Assembly: GCA_036557285.1 (NCBI GenBank)
Contig: DATBHW010000040.1
Span: forward strand, 111,997-175,996
Direction: 5' to 3'
From: Ktedonobacterales bacterium
GTDB lineage: Bacteria; Chloroflexota; Ktedonobacteria; Ktedonobacterales; DATBGS01
DNA length: 64,000 nucleotides
Part shown: positions 44,530-52,968 of the stretch, one piece after another
Position numbering within the stretch: position 1 is the first letter of the stretch
How the letters are laid out: every line of letters begins with the position of its first letter
Notes under the pieces: generated by a model
The model's input: only the letters and a program-made list of their open reading frames with translations
Told to the model about the DNA's origin: nothing
The model's database searches: none
Translations under genes and position numbers: made by a program

Positions 44530-45360
44530 ATGACCCAAGCGCAATTTCACTCTGAGGAAAAGATCAGGCTGCGTAAGCAACTGATCGAGCAGGCGATTAA
44601 GCTTGCTTTGCAGAGCCACTGGGAGGAGGCTGTAGCGACCAACAGGACGCTCCTGAGCCAGTTTCCTCATGACCCAGAGGCGCTGAATCGATTGGGGAAG
44701 GCTCTCAGTGAACTTGGGCAGTATGCCGAGGCGAAAAAGGCGTATGCGGAGGCGCTGGAGATTAATCCATCCAACATGATTGCGCGCAAGAATCTGGAAC
44801 GCCTCTCGCACCTGAGCAATGAAGTTGACGACCATGTCCCATCGGGGGCGACTGAGCGGATTGATCCCCGGCTGTTTATCGAGGAAACGGGCAAAACCGG
44901 CTTTTCCCGGCTGGTGAACATTGCCCCACCTGAAGTGTTGGCGAAATTGACTTCGGGGGATCAGGTCTATTTCCATGTTGATGGGCGTACACTCTATGTG
45001 CGCAACGCGCGCGGCGAGGACATCGGGCAGGTTGAGCCTCGATTAGCAAATCGTCTGATCAACTTTATGGAGGGTGGCAATCAATATGCTGCCGCGATTA
45101 CGGACCTGACCGAGCGCCAGGTGCGGATCATTGTACGGGAAATCTATCAGCATCCCAATATGCTTGGGCGAGTGAGCTTCCCAGCCCAGGGGACCGGCGA
45201 GACCATCCGTCCCTACATCAAGGATAGCGTCTTGCGTTATGATCGTGATGATGATGAGGACTTTGGGGAGGACGGCGACTACAGCGGGGAAGGCGACAAG
45301 GAACCCGAAGACATCCCGGAGATCGATTTTGAAGAAACCGATACCGGTGATATGGAATAA
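44530..45360 (+). CDS. TPR-repeat protein with acidic C-terminus
   Basis: 276 residues from the ATG at 44530, preceded by GGAGGAGGG. Two TPR units lie at about 15-85 ('EEAVATNRTLLSQFPHDPEALNRLGKALSELGQYAEAKKAYAEAL', 'NPSN'). A middle domain of about 110 residues is not recognised. The last 50 residues are strongly acidic (Asp/Glu-rich). TPRs bind partner proteins; the partner is unknown. It is followed 17 bases later by a 37-residue basic protein, an opposite charge that could be relevant. Confidence 0.8.
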   Translation: MTQAQFHSEEKIRLRKQLIEQAIKLALQSHWEEAVATNRTLLSQFPHDPEALNRLGKALSELGQYAEAKKAYAEALEINPSNMIARKNLERLSHLSNEVDDHVPSGATERIDPRLFIEETGKTGFSRLVNIAPPEVLAKLTSGDQVYFHVDGRTLYVRNARGEDIGQVEPRLANRLINFMEGGNQYAAAITDLTERQVRIIVREIYQHPNMLGRVSFPAQGTGETIRPYIKDSVLRYDRDDDEDFGEDGDYSGEGDKEPEDIPEIDFEETDTGDME

Positions 45361-45377
45361 AGCAGGAGAGCGGACTC

Positions 45378-45491
45378 ATGAACAAGACCAAGCGTGTGGC
45401 CTGGAAAAAACATCGTGTAAAGCGCAAGAAGTATGAAGAAAAGCTGAAGCAGCAGCAGCGCACCTCATCTGGCAGTTTGCCGCGCCGTTAG
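45378..45491 (+). CDS. Small, highly basic protein (37 residues)
   Basis: Too short for ordinary gene finders. ATG at 45378 follows AGGAGAGCGGACTC. The protein is very rich in Lys/Arg (MNKTKRVAWKKHRVKRKKY...) with a Gln/Ser tail. It resembles small ribosome-associated basic proteins such as the AURKAIP1/COX24-type peptides, but I cannot show homology. It lies directly after an acidic-tailed TPR gene, in the same transcription unit. Confidence 0.6.
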   Translation: MNKTKRVAWKKHRVKRKKYEEKLKQQQRTSSGSLPRR

Positions 45492-45628
45492 AGAGCCGGT
45501 GGCGTTTCCAGTCTTCATTTCACGGTGCTGCGTTCTTTGAAGTAGAATGTAAAATCTCTGTTCGCATGCCACATGAACGAGGAGAAAGCGGTCATGTGGC
45601 ATATGCTGTTGTCAGGAATCTGGCTTCT

Positions 45629-47344
45629 ATGGTGAGCGTGAGTAACCTCCTGGCGAGTGTTTTCCCATCAACGGCAAAGCTGCTCGGTGGCGCAGGTGGC
45701 CTGCAACGCCAGGTAAGCTGGGCAGCGACCATGCACACACGCCATCCCGCCTTTGAGGCGCTGCGGGGAGGCGAGGTTGCCTTGCTCTCGCTCTCTACCC
45801 TGAGCGCGTTGCAGGAAGTGGACGGCTCGCTCACGCTGGCGAAAGTCGTACTGAGTCTGGATGAGGCGGCTGTGGCGGCTGTGGCAATTGCTGGCCTGGA
45901 GGAGCAGCATCTCTCGGATGACGCGCAGCAGGCGATTACGCTTGCCAATGAACGCTCGCTGCCTTTGATCGCTCTGCCGCGCCAGCCGCCACTGACGGAT
46001 ATTGAGCGCGATATTATTGCTTTTGTCGTCAATCATCGCGGGGGTATCGAGCAGCGAGCCGATGAGGTCTATCAGGAGTTGCTGGCGCTGAGCCTGCGGC
46101 GCGCCGGGGTGCGCGAGATGATCGAGCGGTTGGCGCTCTCCCTGCATAAACTTGCGCTTTTGGAAGATGCCGCTGGCGGGCTGCTCCACGCTGTCTTCCC
46201 GCCTGACCTTGAGTGGGCGAATCTAGAAGAGCTTGAGCGGCTGATTACGGTGCATCCGGCGCAATCCCTCTTTCCCGGCCATCCTGTGGCTCCGCTTGAT
46301 GGACCGAACCAGCGCGGCTTGCACCCGCTGATTGAGCGTCAGGATTTTGGCGGGTCTGGTCTGTCAAGACTGGTCACGCCGATTCGCCTCCATCACGGCG
46401 TTGCAGGCTACTTCTCGCTGGTGGCTCTCTCCCCGCAGGTTGATGCCCTGGATCGCCTGATTCTCGCGCAAATTGCTCCACTGATTGCGCTTGAGCTGGC
46501 GCGTGTGGAGGAGTTGGCGGAGGTGCAGCAGCGGCTACATGGGGATGTGTTTGATGAACTGTTGACGGGGACTGCGGGCGATTATCGGCAGGCGCTGGCG
46601 CGGGCCAGGCAGCTTGGTCATGATCTGAGCGGCTCATCGCTGGCGCTGGTGGCTGCTGCCCGCCGATCAGCGCCGCAGGATGAGCAGGCTCAGGGTGAAT
46701 CCCCGGATATTCCGCTCTGGGCGCGCCGCATGATGGCCGAAGCCGAGTACTTTTTTCCGGGCGTTTGGGCGCAGATGCGTTCCTCTGAATTGGTCTTACT
46801 TGTTCCTCTTGAGGAAGAGCGCGGGCAGAGTGGCATGTTGTCGCGTTTCAAGGGCCGGTTGCATGAACTAGTGTCTCGACTGGAACCCTGGCGCGCCCAG
46901 GAGGGCTTGGGCATCGGGGTGGGACGGCAGGCGCTGAGTCCTGAAGAACTTCCCCGCAGCTATCAGGAGGCCCGCCAGGCGTTGATGATTGGGCGGCGTC
47001 TTTTCTCCGGGCAGCCTGTCACCTACTTTGGCGAATTGGGTATCTATCGGCTCCTCTTTCATCTGGATGAGGCCGAAGATGTGCATGCGTTTTATGAAGA
47101 GGCGCTTGGCCCGCTGCTGGAGTATGATCGCCGCACAGACAATGAACTGGTTGAAACCCTGGAGACCTATTTTGCCTGCAACGGCAACCTCAGCGAAGCG
47201 GCGCGGCGGCTGCACCTTCACCGCAATTCGCTGCTCTATCGGTTGGAGCGCATTCAAGAGGTCTTACAGATTGACCTGGAGGATGCCGATACGCGACTCT
47301 CGTTGCAGGTCGCGCTCAAGATGCGCCATACGTTTTCTTCTTGA
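45629..47344 (+). CDS. PucR-family transcriptional regulator
   Basis: About 571 residues from the ATG at 45629, which matches the family N-terminus ('VSVSNLLASVF'); longer starts at 45566 or 45596 (GTG) are possible. The N-terminal PucR domain (about 1-130) is followed by a GAF-like/GGDEF-like middle region and the C-terminal HTH ('ETYFACNGNLSEAARRLHLHRNSLLYRLERI'). PucR-type proteins activate purine or amino-acid catabolism genes. A BMP-type nucleoside transporter lies 2.5 kb downstream, so that could be a target; this is inference. Confidence 0.88.
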   Translation: MVSVSNLLASVFPSTAKLLGGAGGLQRQVSWAATMHTRHPAFEALRGGEVALLSLSTLSALQEVDGSLTLAKVVLSLDEAAVAAVAIAGLEEQHLSDDAQQAITLANERSLPLIALPRQPPLTDIERDIIAFVVNHRGGIEQRADEVYQELLALSLRRAGVREMIERLALSLHKLALLEDAAGGLLHAVFPPDLEWANLEELERLITVHPAQSLFPGHPVAPLDGPNQRGLHPLIERQDFGGSGLSRLVTPIRLHHGVAGYFSLVALSPQVDALDRLILAQIAPLIALELARVEELAEVQQRLHGDVFDELLTGTAGDYRQALARARQLGHDLSGSSLALVAAARRSAPQDEQAQGESPDIPLWARRMMAEAEYFFPGVWAQMRSSELVLLVPLEEERGQSGMLSRFKGRLHELVSRLEPWRAQEGLGIGVGRQALSPEELPRSYQEARQALMIGRRLFSGQPVTYFGELGIYRLLFHLDEAEDVHAFYEEALGPLLEYDRRTDNELVETLETYFACNGNLSEAARRLHLHRNSLLYRLERIQEVLQIDLEDADTRLSLQVALKMRHTFSS

Positions 47345-47361
47345 AGGCTGAGGAGATATAC

Positions 47362-47742
47362 ATGATGGAACAGCGGCGTATTTTTTCGGCGAGCGATCTG
47401 GCGCAGTTTGAATACTGCCCGCTGGCCTGGTGGTATGAAGAGGTCAGCGAGCTAGCCCAGGCCGATGAAGAAGAATTGACGCAGCGCCTGAAAGAGTTGG
47501 AGGATGAGTATGAGTCCTCTGCGCCCGCGTTGCCTGAATATCAGGTGATTGAGCGGCTTATCGAACGAGCGAACCTGTTTGCCCAGGGGCGAGAACAGCG
47601 CAGGGCAGAGCGCCAGGCAAATCAGGCTGATAAAAGCGCGGTGGTAACGCCAGTGCCACGCATCTTTATGGTGATCGTTGCCGGGTTAGTCGTGCTGACG
47701 CTCGTACTGCTTGGCCTTGGATTGTTGCTATGGCTGCAATAA
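47362..47742 (+). CDS. Membrane-anchored Cas4 N-terminal-like protein
   Basis: 126 residues from an ATG with GAGGAGATATAC before it. Residues 10-27 ('SASDLAQFEYCPLAWWYEE') are the pattern of the Cas4/PD-(D/E)XK N-terminal motif, with the lone cluster Cys at 19. A charged, helical middle part follows and a single transmembrane helix ends the protein (about 102-124). No nuclease active site is present here; the missing part is in the next gene. It follows the PucR gene by 17 bases. Confidence 0.72.
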   Translation: MMEQRRIFSASDLAQFEYCPLAWWYEEVSELAQADEEELTQRLKELEDEYESSAPALPEYQVIERLIERANLFAQGREQRRAERQANQADKSAVVTPVPRIFMVIVAGLVVLTLVLLGLGLLLWLQ

Positions 47743-47756
47743 TGCTGGAGCTTTTC

Positions 47757-48374
47757 ATGCTTCATCAGGCCCTCTCATCGGGTGCGCTGGGGGCGGCGCA
47801 TAGGGCAGCCGGTCCGGTAGGCGTGACCTTGATCTGCCTGGCCGCTGTGGTGGTGGCGGCTCTGCTGATCTTGCTGCTCAATGAACACCGCGCTCGTCGG
47901 CGGCAGCCTCGCCCTGCCCGACAGGAGCGCAAGGCTGCCCAGCAGTTGCCGGAGGGCAGAATTGTCTATCAGGGCGTTGATGGCACAGGTGAGCCGCTGC
48001 TGGCAACCAGCTATCCGCTCTCTGGCAAACCCGATTATGTTATCCTCTCGCCAGAGGGGATGCCCATTCCGGTTGAACTCAAGCTTACTATAGAAAGCGA
48101 AGAGGCCCAGCGCCATCATGTGATGCAGTTGGCGGCGTATTTCGTGATTCTCGAAGACCTTTATGACCGGCCTCCCACCTATGGGGTGCTGCGCTATGCC
48201 AACAAAGATTTTACTATCCAGTACAGCGAGGCGCTGAAGCGCAAAGTGGCGCGGCGGCTGGCGGAGATGGAACACTGCGATGAGCAGCACCCGCCCACGC
48301 TGACGCATCAGCTTCCCAGTAAGTGCCATGCCTGCCCTTTCCAGCCCATTTGCCCGATTGGGCTGCGTCAATAA
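47757..48374 (+). CDS. Membrane-anchored Cas4/RecB-like PD-(D/E)XK nuclease
   Basis: 205 residues from the ATG at 47757, which has GGAG six bases upstream; 47730 and 47742 (TAATG overlap) are alternatives. A transmembrane helix lies at about 21-41. The nuclease core follows: Asp93 in 'GKPDYVI', Glu107-x-Lys109 in 'PVELKL' and Gln124/Tyr128 in 'QLAAY', ending in Cys190, Cys193 and Cys199 ('CHACPFQPIC') which would bind three corners of an Fe-S cluster. The fourth Cys typical of Cas4 is absent here but present in the preceding protein. No CRISPR genes are near. Confidence 0.8.
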   Translation: MLHQALSSGALGAAHRAAGPVGVTLICLAAVVVAALLILLLNEHRARRRQPRPARQERKAAQQLPEGRIVYQGVDGTGEPLLATSYPLSGKPDYVILSPEGMPIPVELKLTIESEEAQRHHVMQLAAYFVILEDLYDRPPTYGVLRYANKDFTIQYSEALKRKVARRLAEMEHCDEQHPPTLTHQLPSKCHACPFQPICPIGLRQ

Positions 48375-48406
48375 CCCCACACCATGATAGGCTGGCGGCG
48401 CGCTCT

Positions 48407-49426
48407 TTAGCCGAAAGAGCGCAAATCGGTGGGCGATACGGCTTCCTCTGGCTGGCTTAACCAGCGACGTAACTGGCGACCTTCAGGGGTAGTGCTGGCG
48501 GCAAGCTCAAAGAGCTTCTGGAGGGCAATGGGCTGCTGGTCAGTTTCTGGCAGAGCCAGCAGGCGAGCGATCAATGTCGTGCGAAGCGCATAGCGATCAA
48601 TCGTTTCGCCCCCCGCGATTTCCTGTGGAGGCGAGTAGCAGCCAGTCTCGTTAACAAAAGCCAGGGCTTCTGGCGGAAGCAGGGCAGCGAGCGCGGAAAC
48701 GCTTAGATCAGCCGAATTGGCCTGAAACGCTGCGCGAATCTGGCTGGAAGAAACCTCTCGATACGCCACTGGAAAAGCGAGGACGCGCACGAACGCCTGA
48801 TACTGCTGGTTGCCGGGCTGGCGCAGCAACGCCGCAACATCGGCGGCTTCGTGGCTGGCGCGCGGCGCGACCAGAAAACTGGCGAGCGAGAACAGTTCAT
48901 GGAGCGCGGCATCCCTATCCTGATAGTAGCGGGCATCGAAGATTTGCTCGATCTTATCGTACCCAACGACAAAAACAAGCTCGCTGGCTTTTGGAAACAC
49001 CGCGCGAGCGGCCTTTGCCTGCCCGACATAAAGGCCCTGATTCATCAATAAGACGCCTATCTGCCGGTTGCGACGGGCGATCTGATCGAGGAGCAGCAGG
49101 CGATCAAGAAGCGTGGCGCGTTCGGTTTGCTCTTTGTTGATGATGGTGGTACCCAGCGCCAGATAGAGGCTGGCCTGGGGGATGGCTTGCAGGCTGGCCT
49201 CTGCCAGCGCCAGGTGCGCGCTGGTAGGGGGATTAAATGACGCCGATACTATCAGGAGCGGCGCAGTGGCGGCTCTGGCGGCTGGCGTGATGATCTCGAT
49301 GCTGGGGGACGCTGCTGCGCTGAGGCGCGCGATCTGCTGCGCGTACCGCCGCAGAGCAGCGACGTTGTAGAGGACTTTGGTGAAGGGGTAGGAACTGTTC
49401 TCGGATAAGGTAAATGCCTGGCTCAT
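48407..49426 (-). CDS. NadD-like nicotinate (nicotinamide) nucleotide adenylyltransferase with C-terminal extension
   Basis: 339 residues from the ATG at 49426, preceded by GAGGG. The nucleotidyltransferase motifs are 'SASFNPPTSAHLALAE' (TSAH in place of TxGH) and 'VSSSQIRAAF' (ISSTxIR type), with 'FVVGYDKIEQIFDARYY' between. An N-terminal extension of about 55 residues and a C-terminal part of about 90 residues exceed the usual 200-residue NadD. It would make NAD or its acid precursor from ATP. The two extensions could mean a different pyridine-nucleotide-like substrate. Confidence 0.72.
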   Translation of the reverse strand: MSQAFTLSENSSYPFTKVLYNVAALRRYAQQIARLSAAASPSIEIITPAARAATAPLLIVSASFNPPTSAHLALAEASLQAIPQASLYLALGTTIINKEQTERATLLDRLLLLDQIARRNRQIGVLLMNQGLYVGQAKAARAVFPKASELVFVVGYDKIEQIFDARYYQDRDAALHELFSLASFLVAPRASHEAADVAALLRQPGNQQYQAFVRVLAFPVAYREVSSSQIRAAFQANSADLSVSALAALLPPEALAFVNETGCYSPPQEIAGGETIDRYALRTTLIARLLALPETDQQPIALQKLFELAASTTPEGRQLRRWLSQPEEAVSPTDLRSFG

Positions 49427-49727
49427 AGCGATGATCCCTCTGTATGGGAAAGGGCTGCTCAATGATTTATTTGCTGCCTGGGCGCTTTTCTGTCTGGTCA
49501 CGATGATGAAGCATGCAAATCCGACAAGAAGCGTTGGCGAGCTTTGTAAAGAGCATACAAGGGCGCTTGCTCTGCTGATTGCTGTTTGTTCCACTGCGAG
49601 GAACAACTGGCCGCAGTATGCTTTATGATCAGTGTATCATGTGGAGTCGCCGCTGGCGAGAAGCAAGGGAGACCTCTGGTCGCTCGATGGCTTTTTGCAG
49701 AGGTTATTGAAATTGCTCTCTCAGCTA

Positions 49728-49756
49728 TTGCGTTCGGAAGAGCTTCCTGCTATACT
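49728..49756 (+). promoter_or_regulatory. Promoter of the nucleoside transporter operon
   Basis: TTGCGT (49728-49733), a 17-base spacer and TATACT (49751-49756) with an extended TGC. It gives a leader of about 175 bases before the lipoprotein gene, in which I see no riboswitch. It lies in the 509-bp gap (49427-49935) between divergent genes. Confidence 0.75.
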
Positions 49757-49935
49757 AATGCCGCCGGTAAGAAGCCAAATCAACTCAGGTGGGTGTTTAT
49801 CCTGCCAGGTCGCGGTTTTCTATCCTTTCCTGATACTACGAACACTCCTGGCTCAGCAGGAATGCCCCACCTCGATACTCCTTATCCTTACAAGCAAAAA
49901 AGACACGTAGACCGGCAAGAGGGAGAAGCGCAGAG

Positions 49936-51033
49936 ATGGGTAAATCTCGTTTCAGAATGGCCCTACTTGGGGCGCCTGCACTCATTGTGCTGCTGTTGCT
50001 ATCGGCCTGTGGGAGCACTCCTGGCGGCCCCACCACCACGGCGCCCAAGTTTCAAGTGGGCCTGGTGACAGACATTGGTCAGATCAATGACCGAGGCTTC
50101 AATCAACTTGCTCATGATGGGTATGAAAGGGCTGAAGCGAAGTATCACTTCAAGGACTCAGTCATTCAGACGCAAAGCCAGAATGATTACATCAAGAACC
50201 TGACGACGGCGGCCCAGACGAATGATCTGGTCGTTGGTGTCGGCTTTTTGATGGCGCAGGCCATCGATCAGGTTGCCAAGACGTTCCCCAACAAAAAGTT
50301 TGCCCTGGTTGATTCGTGCGCGGCAGTGGACGCGAACGGCACCTGCGACACGAATATTAAGAACGTGGTGCCGCTGCTCTTCAAGGAACAGCAGCCCGGA
50401 TGTCTGGTGGGCGTGGTAGCCGGCCAGATGGAACTGGACGGACCATCCGCGGCGCCCAAGCTGCTGGGCGCGTCAACGATTGGCGCGGTTGGCGGCATCC
50501 CTGTTCCGGCGGTGGAGCGCTACATTGCGGGATATAAATACTGCGCCACGCAGGTGAACCCGAATGTGAAGGTCATCGTTTCCTACTCCAATAACTTCAC
50601 CGATCCGTCGAAGTGCGCGGACCCGGCAGACGCGATGATCAAGCAGAAGAAGGCGGACATCATCTTCCAGGTGGCGGGTAACTGCGGCATCGGCGCGTTG
50701 AACGCAGCGGATACCGACGGCGTGTATGGCATTGGCGTTGACAGCGATCAGGGCTATCTGCACCCAGCCAGCATCATCACCAGCGCCCAGAAGCGCGTAG
50801 ATGTGGCCGTGGAAACCATTATCAACCAGACCGAGGAAGACCAGTATCCGAGCGATCCGCTCAGTTACAACCAGTTCGATCTGAGCAATAACGGCGTGAT
50901 CGCCTCGCCGCTGAGCAGCGCAGTCCCATCGAATGTGCAGCCAGTGGTGGACCAGTACGTCCAGAAGATCAAGGATGGCTCAATTACTATTCCCACGAGC
51001 TGCGCTCCGGCTGCAAGCTGCGCTTCTAGTTAA
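49936..51033 (+). CDS. BMP-family nucleoside-binding lipoprotein
   Basis: 365 residues. An N-terminal signal peptide ends in the lipobox 'LLSAC' (Cys about 26). The mature protein shows the basic membrane protein pattern: 'VGLVTDIGQINDRGFNQLAHDGYERA', 'VGVGFLMAQAIDQVAK', 'GVDSDQGYL' and 'ITSAQKRVDVAVETII'. It captures purine or pyrimidine nucleosides outside the cell for the ABC importer encoded next. It contains more Cys than usual, including several in pairs, so disulfides may be present. Twin hairpins separate it from the permease genes. Confidence 0.93.
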   Translation: MGKSRFRMALLGAPALIVLLLLSACGSTPGGPTTTAPKFQVGLVTDIGQINDRGFNQLAHDGYERAEAKYHFKDSVIQTQSQNDYIKNLTTAAQTNDLVVGVGFLMAQAIDQVAKTFPNKKFALVDSCAAVDANGTCDTNIKNVVPLLFKEQQPGCLVGVVAGQMELDGPSAAPKLLGASTIGAVGGIPVPAVERYIAGYKYCATQVNPNVKVIVSYSNNFTDPSKCADPADAMIKQKKADIIFQVAGNCGIGALNAADTDGVYGIGVDSDQGYLHPASIITSAQKRVDVAVETIINQTEEDQYPSDPLSYNQFDLSNNGVIASPLSSAVPSNVQPVVDQYVQKIKDGSITIPTSCAPAASCASS

Positions 51034-51078
51034 GCCTTTGTGGCCTGATTAAGCCGCAAGGCAGAGAAGGGAACGAGG

Positions 51079-51152
51079 GAGATCAGGAGATGGCGATAGC
51101 CTGATCTCAACCGACAGACAGGTGGGCCACTGCAAAGCGGCCCACCTGTCTG
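51079..51152 (+). terminator. Twin hairpins between lipoprotein and permease genes
   Basis: A 9-bp stem GAGATCAGG/CCTGATCTC (51079-51087 with 51100-51108) is followed by a 14-bp stem (51115-51128 with 51139-51152). No strong U-run follows, so they may stop transcription only partly, or protect the upstream mRNA, giving more binding protein than permease. Confidence 0.6.
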
Positions 51153-51279
51153 CAAACAGCAGCCATCTACATTGATGTCTCTTTGCTATACACACCATGA
51201 TAGGAAGCGCAGCTTCCAGCGCATCGCCTGGTTTTCCCCTGCTACGTAGATGAATTATCTGGTTTTTGAGGAGGATGTC

Positions 51280-52956
51280 ATGGCAGCGCCCACTCTTGAG
51301 CGGCCAGCAGACAACCAGGAACTTCCCGCTGTCGGATTAGGCGAACGCGCCCGCCAATGGGCGCTGCGAGTGACCCCACCGCTGAGCGCGGTTCTGGTTG
51401 GCATTCTTATGATGACCCTGACAGGCAGTCTCCTCATTATGATTACGGCGCCTGCCGGACTTGGCATCGCAGATCGCTTTTATATCACCTCCAGCGCCTA
51501 TAGCTTGCTCCTTGGGGGCGCTGCTGGCGGTCCGGTGAATATTGCTAATACTCTGGATAAGATGACTCCACTTGTGCTGGCGGGGTTTTCGGTAGCAATC
51601 GCCTTTCGCGCTGGCTTATTCAATATTGGCGCGGGGGGACAGATCGCTATGGGTGGGACACTGGGCGTCATCGTGGGCCTGAAATTCGCTGCGGCGCCTG
51701 GATGGGTGCTGATGCCGCTGATCTTGCTGGCGGGTTTGGTTGGCGGGGCCATCTGGGGCGGGATTGTGGGGATTCTCAAAGCCTGGCGTGGCGCGCACGA
51801 AGTTGTGACCACGATTATGCTGAATTTCGTGGCATATTATCTCAGCGCCTATCTTGTCGAGTGTACGAATAATTGTCTGCCTGGGATCGGGCGCATCAGG
51901 GTAGACTTCCAGCCTGCGTCTATGCCGCTGGGGCCGAATGCGTCGCTGCCATTGCTCTCACAAATAGTCAACCGGATTCTCCCTGGGACGATTGCGAACG
52001 AGGAGAGCTATCTGGTCAATCTGGGGCTGTTCGTGGCCCTGGCCGGGGTGGTGATCTACTGGTTTGTGATGAGCCGCACGACACTGGGATATGAGATTCG
52101 CGCGGTTGGGCAGAGCCAGAAAGCGGCACGCTATGCGGGCATTAACGTCCGCCGCAATATCACCGTGACGATGCTGATTGCTGGGGCTTTTGCTGGCGTT
52201 GCCGGCGCGTTGATGGTGATGGGGCCTGATCTGACGCATACGATCAACGACACCACATTTGCAACTGACCCGACGGGTTTCGATGCCATCTCCGTGGCGC
52301 TGCTTGGTCTGAATGGGCCAATCGGCGTGCTGCTGGCGGGGTTTCTGTTCGCGGCGCTTACCCAGGGAGCAAGCCTGATGCAGGCTGACACCACACGGCT
52401 GGCGAGCAATGCTGTTCCGTCGTTGCCATCGAACTACGCGGTCCATGTGGAATTGATTCAATTCTCGTTTCAGGCGCTGGTTCTCTTTGTCATCGCCGGG
52501 CAGATCATCCCGCAGTTTCGCGCCGCGCTTGTACGTTTGTTTGCCAGCGTAATGACGGGGATGCGCTCATCAATGGAGCGGCTGCCAGCGATCATCCTTG
52601 GACTGTTCGTCCTGGTTGATGTCGTTGCCACCCTGGCTCTGCTGGGCTATTTCATCGTCTCCTTGATTTCGTTGCAGCCTGTTGTGCCGCTTACTGCCCC
52701 GGTGAGCGCGATTCAGAGCGTTGATCCCGACCCGCTCTTTGCCTTCTTATTAGTCTTTTATATTGCTGGTATTCTTCTTCTCTTACTTGCTGTTGGCCTT
52801 CGAGTGATGAAAAACCGCCTGAGACAAGGCAGCAGCCCTCCGCTCTTGATTGAAGCCTTTCCCACGACAGAGGCGCTCGCCAGCACAGTAGCGGCAGTTG
52901 TACCGGAAACTGCGCCAGAGGCTGCGGACGATGATGCAGCGGGTTCAATATTGTAA
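51280..52956 (+). CDS. Nucleoside ABC transporter permease (NupB/YufP-like)
   Basis: 558 residues from the ATG at 51280, preceded by GAGGAGGATGTC. The core (about 30-415) is a BPD-type inner membrane permease with 'FRAGLFNIGAGGQIAMGG' and 'AVGQSQKAARYAGINVRR', the coupling-loop motifs of this transporter class. The C-terminal about 120 residues add two further helices and a Pro/Ala tail not normally present in these permeases, so the protein is about 150-200 residues longer than usual. It would pair with the second permease downstream. Confidence 0.9.
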   Translation: MAAPTLERPADNQELPAVGLGERARQWALRVTPPLSAVLVGILMMTLTGSLLIMITAPAGLGIADRFYITSSAYSLLLGGAAGGPVNIANTLDKMTPLVLAGFSVAIAFRAGLFNIGAGGQIAMGGTLGVIVGLKFAAAPGWVLMPLILLAGLVGGAIWGGIVGILKAWRGAHEVVTTIMLNFVAYYLSAYLVECTNNCLPGIGRIRVDFQPASMPLGPNASLPLLSQIVNRILPGTIANEESYLVNLGLFVALAGVVIYWFVMSRTTLGYEIRAVGQSQKAARYAGINVRRNITVTMLIAGAFAGVAGALMVMGPDLTHTINDTTFATDPTGFDAISVALLGLNGPIGVLLAGFLFAALTQGASLMQADTTRLASNAVPSLPSNYAVHVELIQFSFQALVLFVIAGQIIPQFRAALVRLFASVMTGMRSSMERLPAIILGLFVLVDVVATLALLGYFIVSLISLQPVVPLTAPVSAIQSVDPDPLFAFLLVFYIAGILLLLLAVGLRVMKNRLRQGSSPPLLIEAFPTTEALASTVAAVVPETAPEAADDDAAGSIL

Positions 52957-52968
52957 GGAGGGAAAAAC

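Noticed and set aside
45566..45628. Longer start of the PucR-type protein
   Set aside because: The ATG at 45566 and the GTG at 45596 would add residues before the family's usual first strand. They cannot be excluded, because AGGAGA lies before 45596.
47362..48374. A CRISPR-Cas locus, suggested by the Cas4-like proteins
   Set aside because: No direct-repeat array and no other cas-like gene is present within the window.
49760..49935. Purine riboswitch in the leader of the nucleoside importer
   Set aside because: I could not find the paired stems and conserved loop residues of the purine class.
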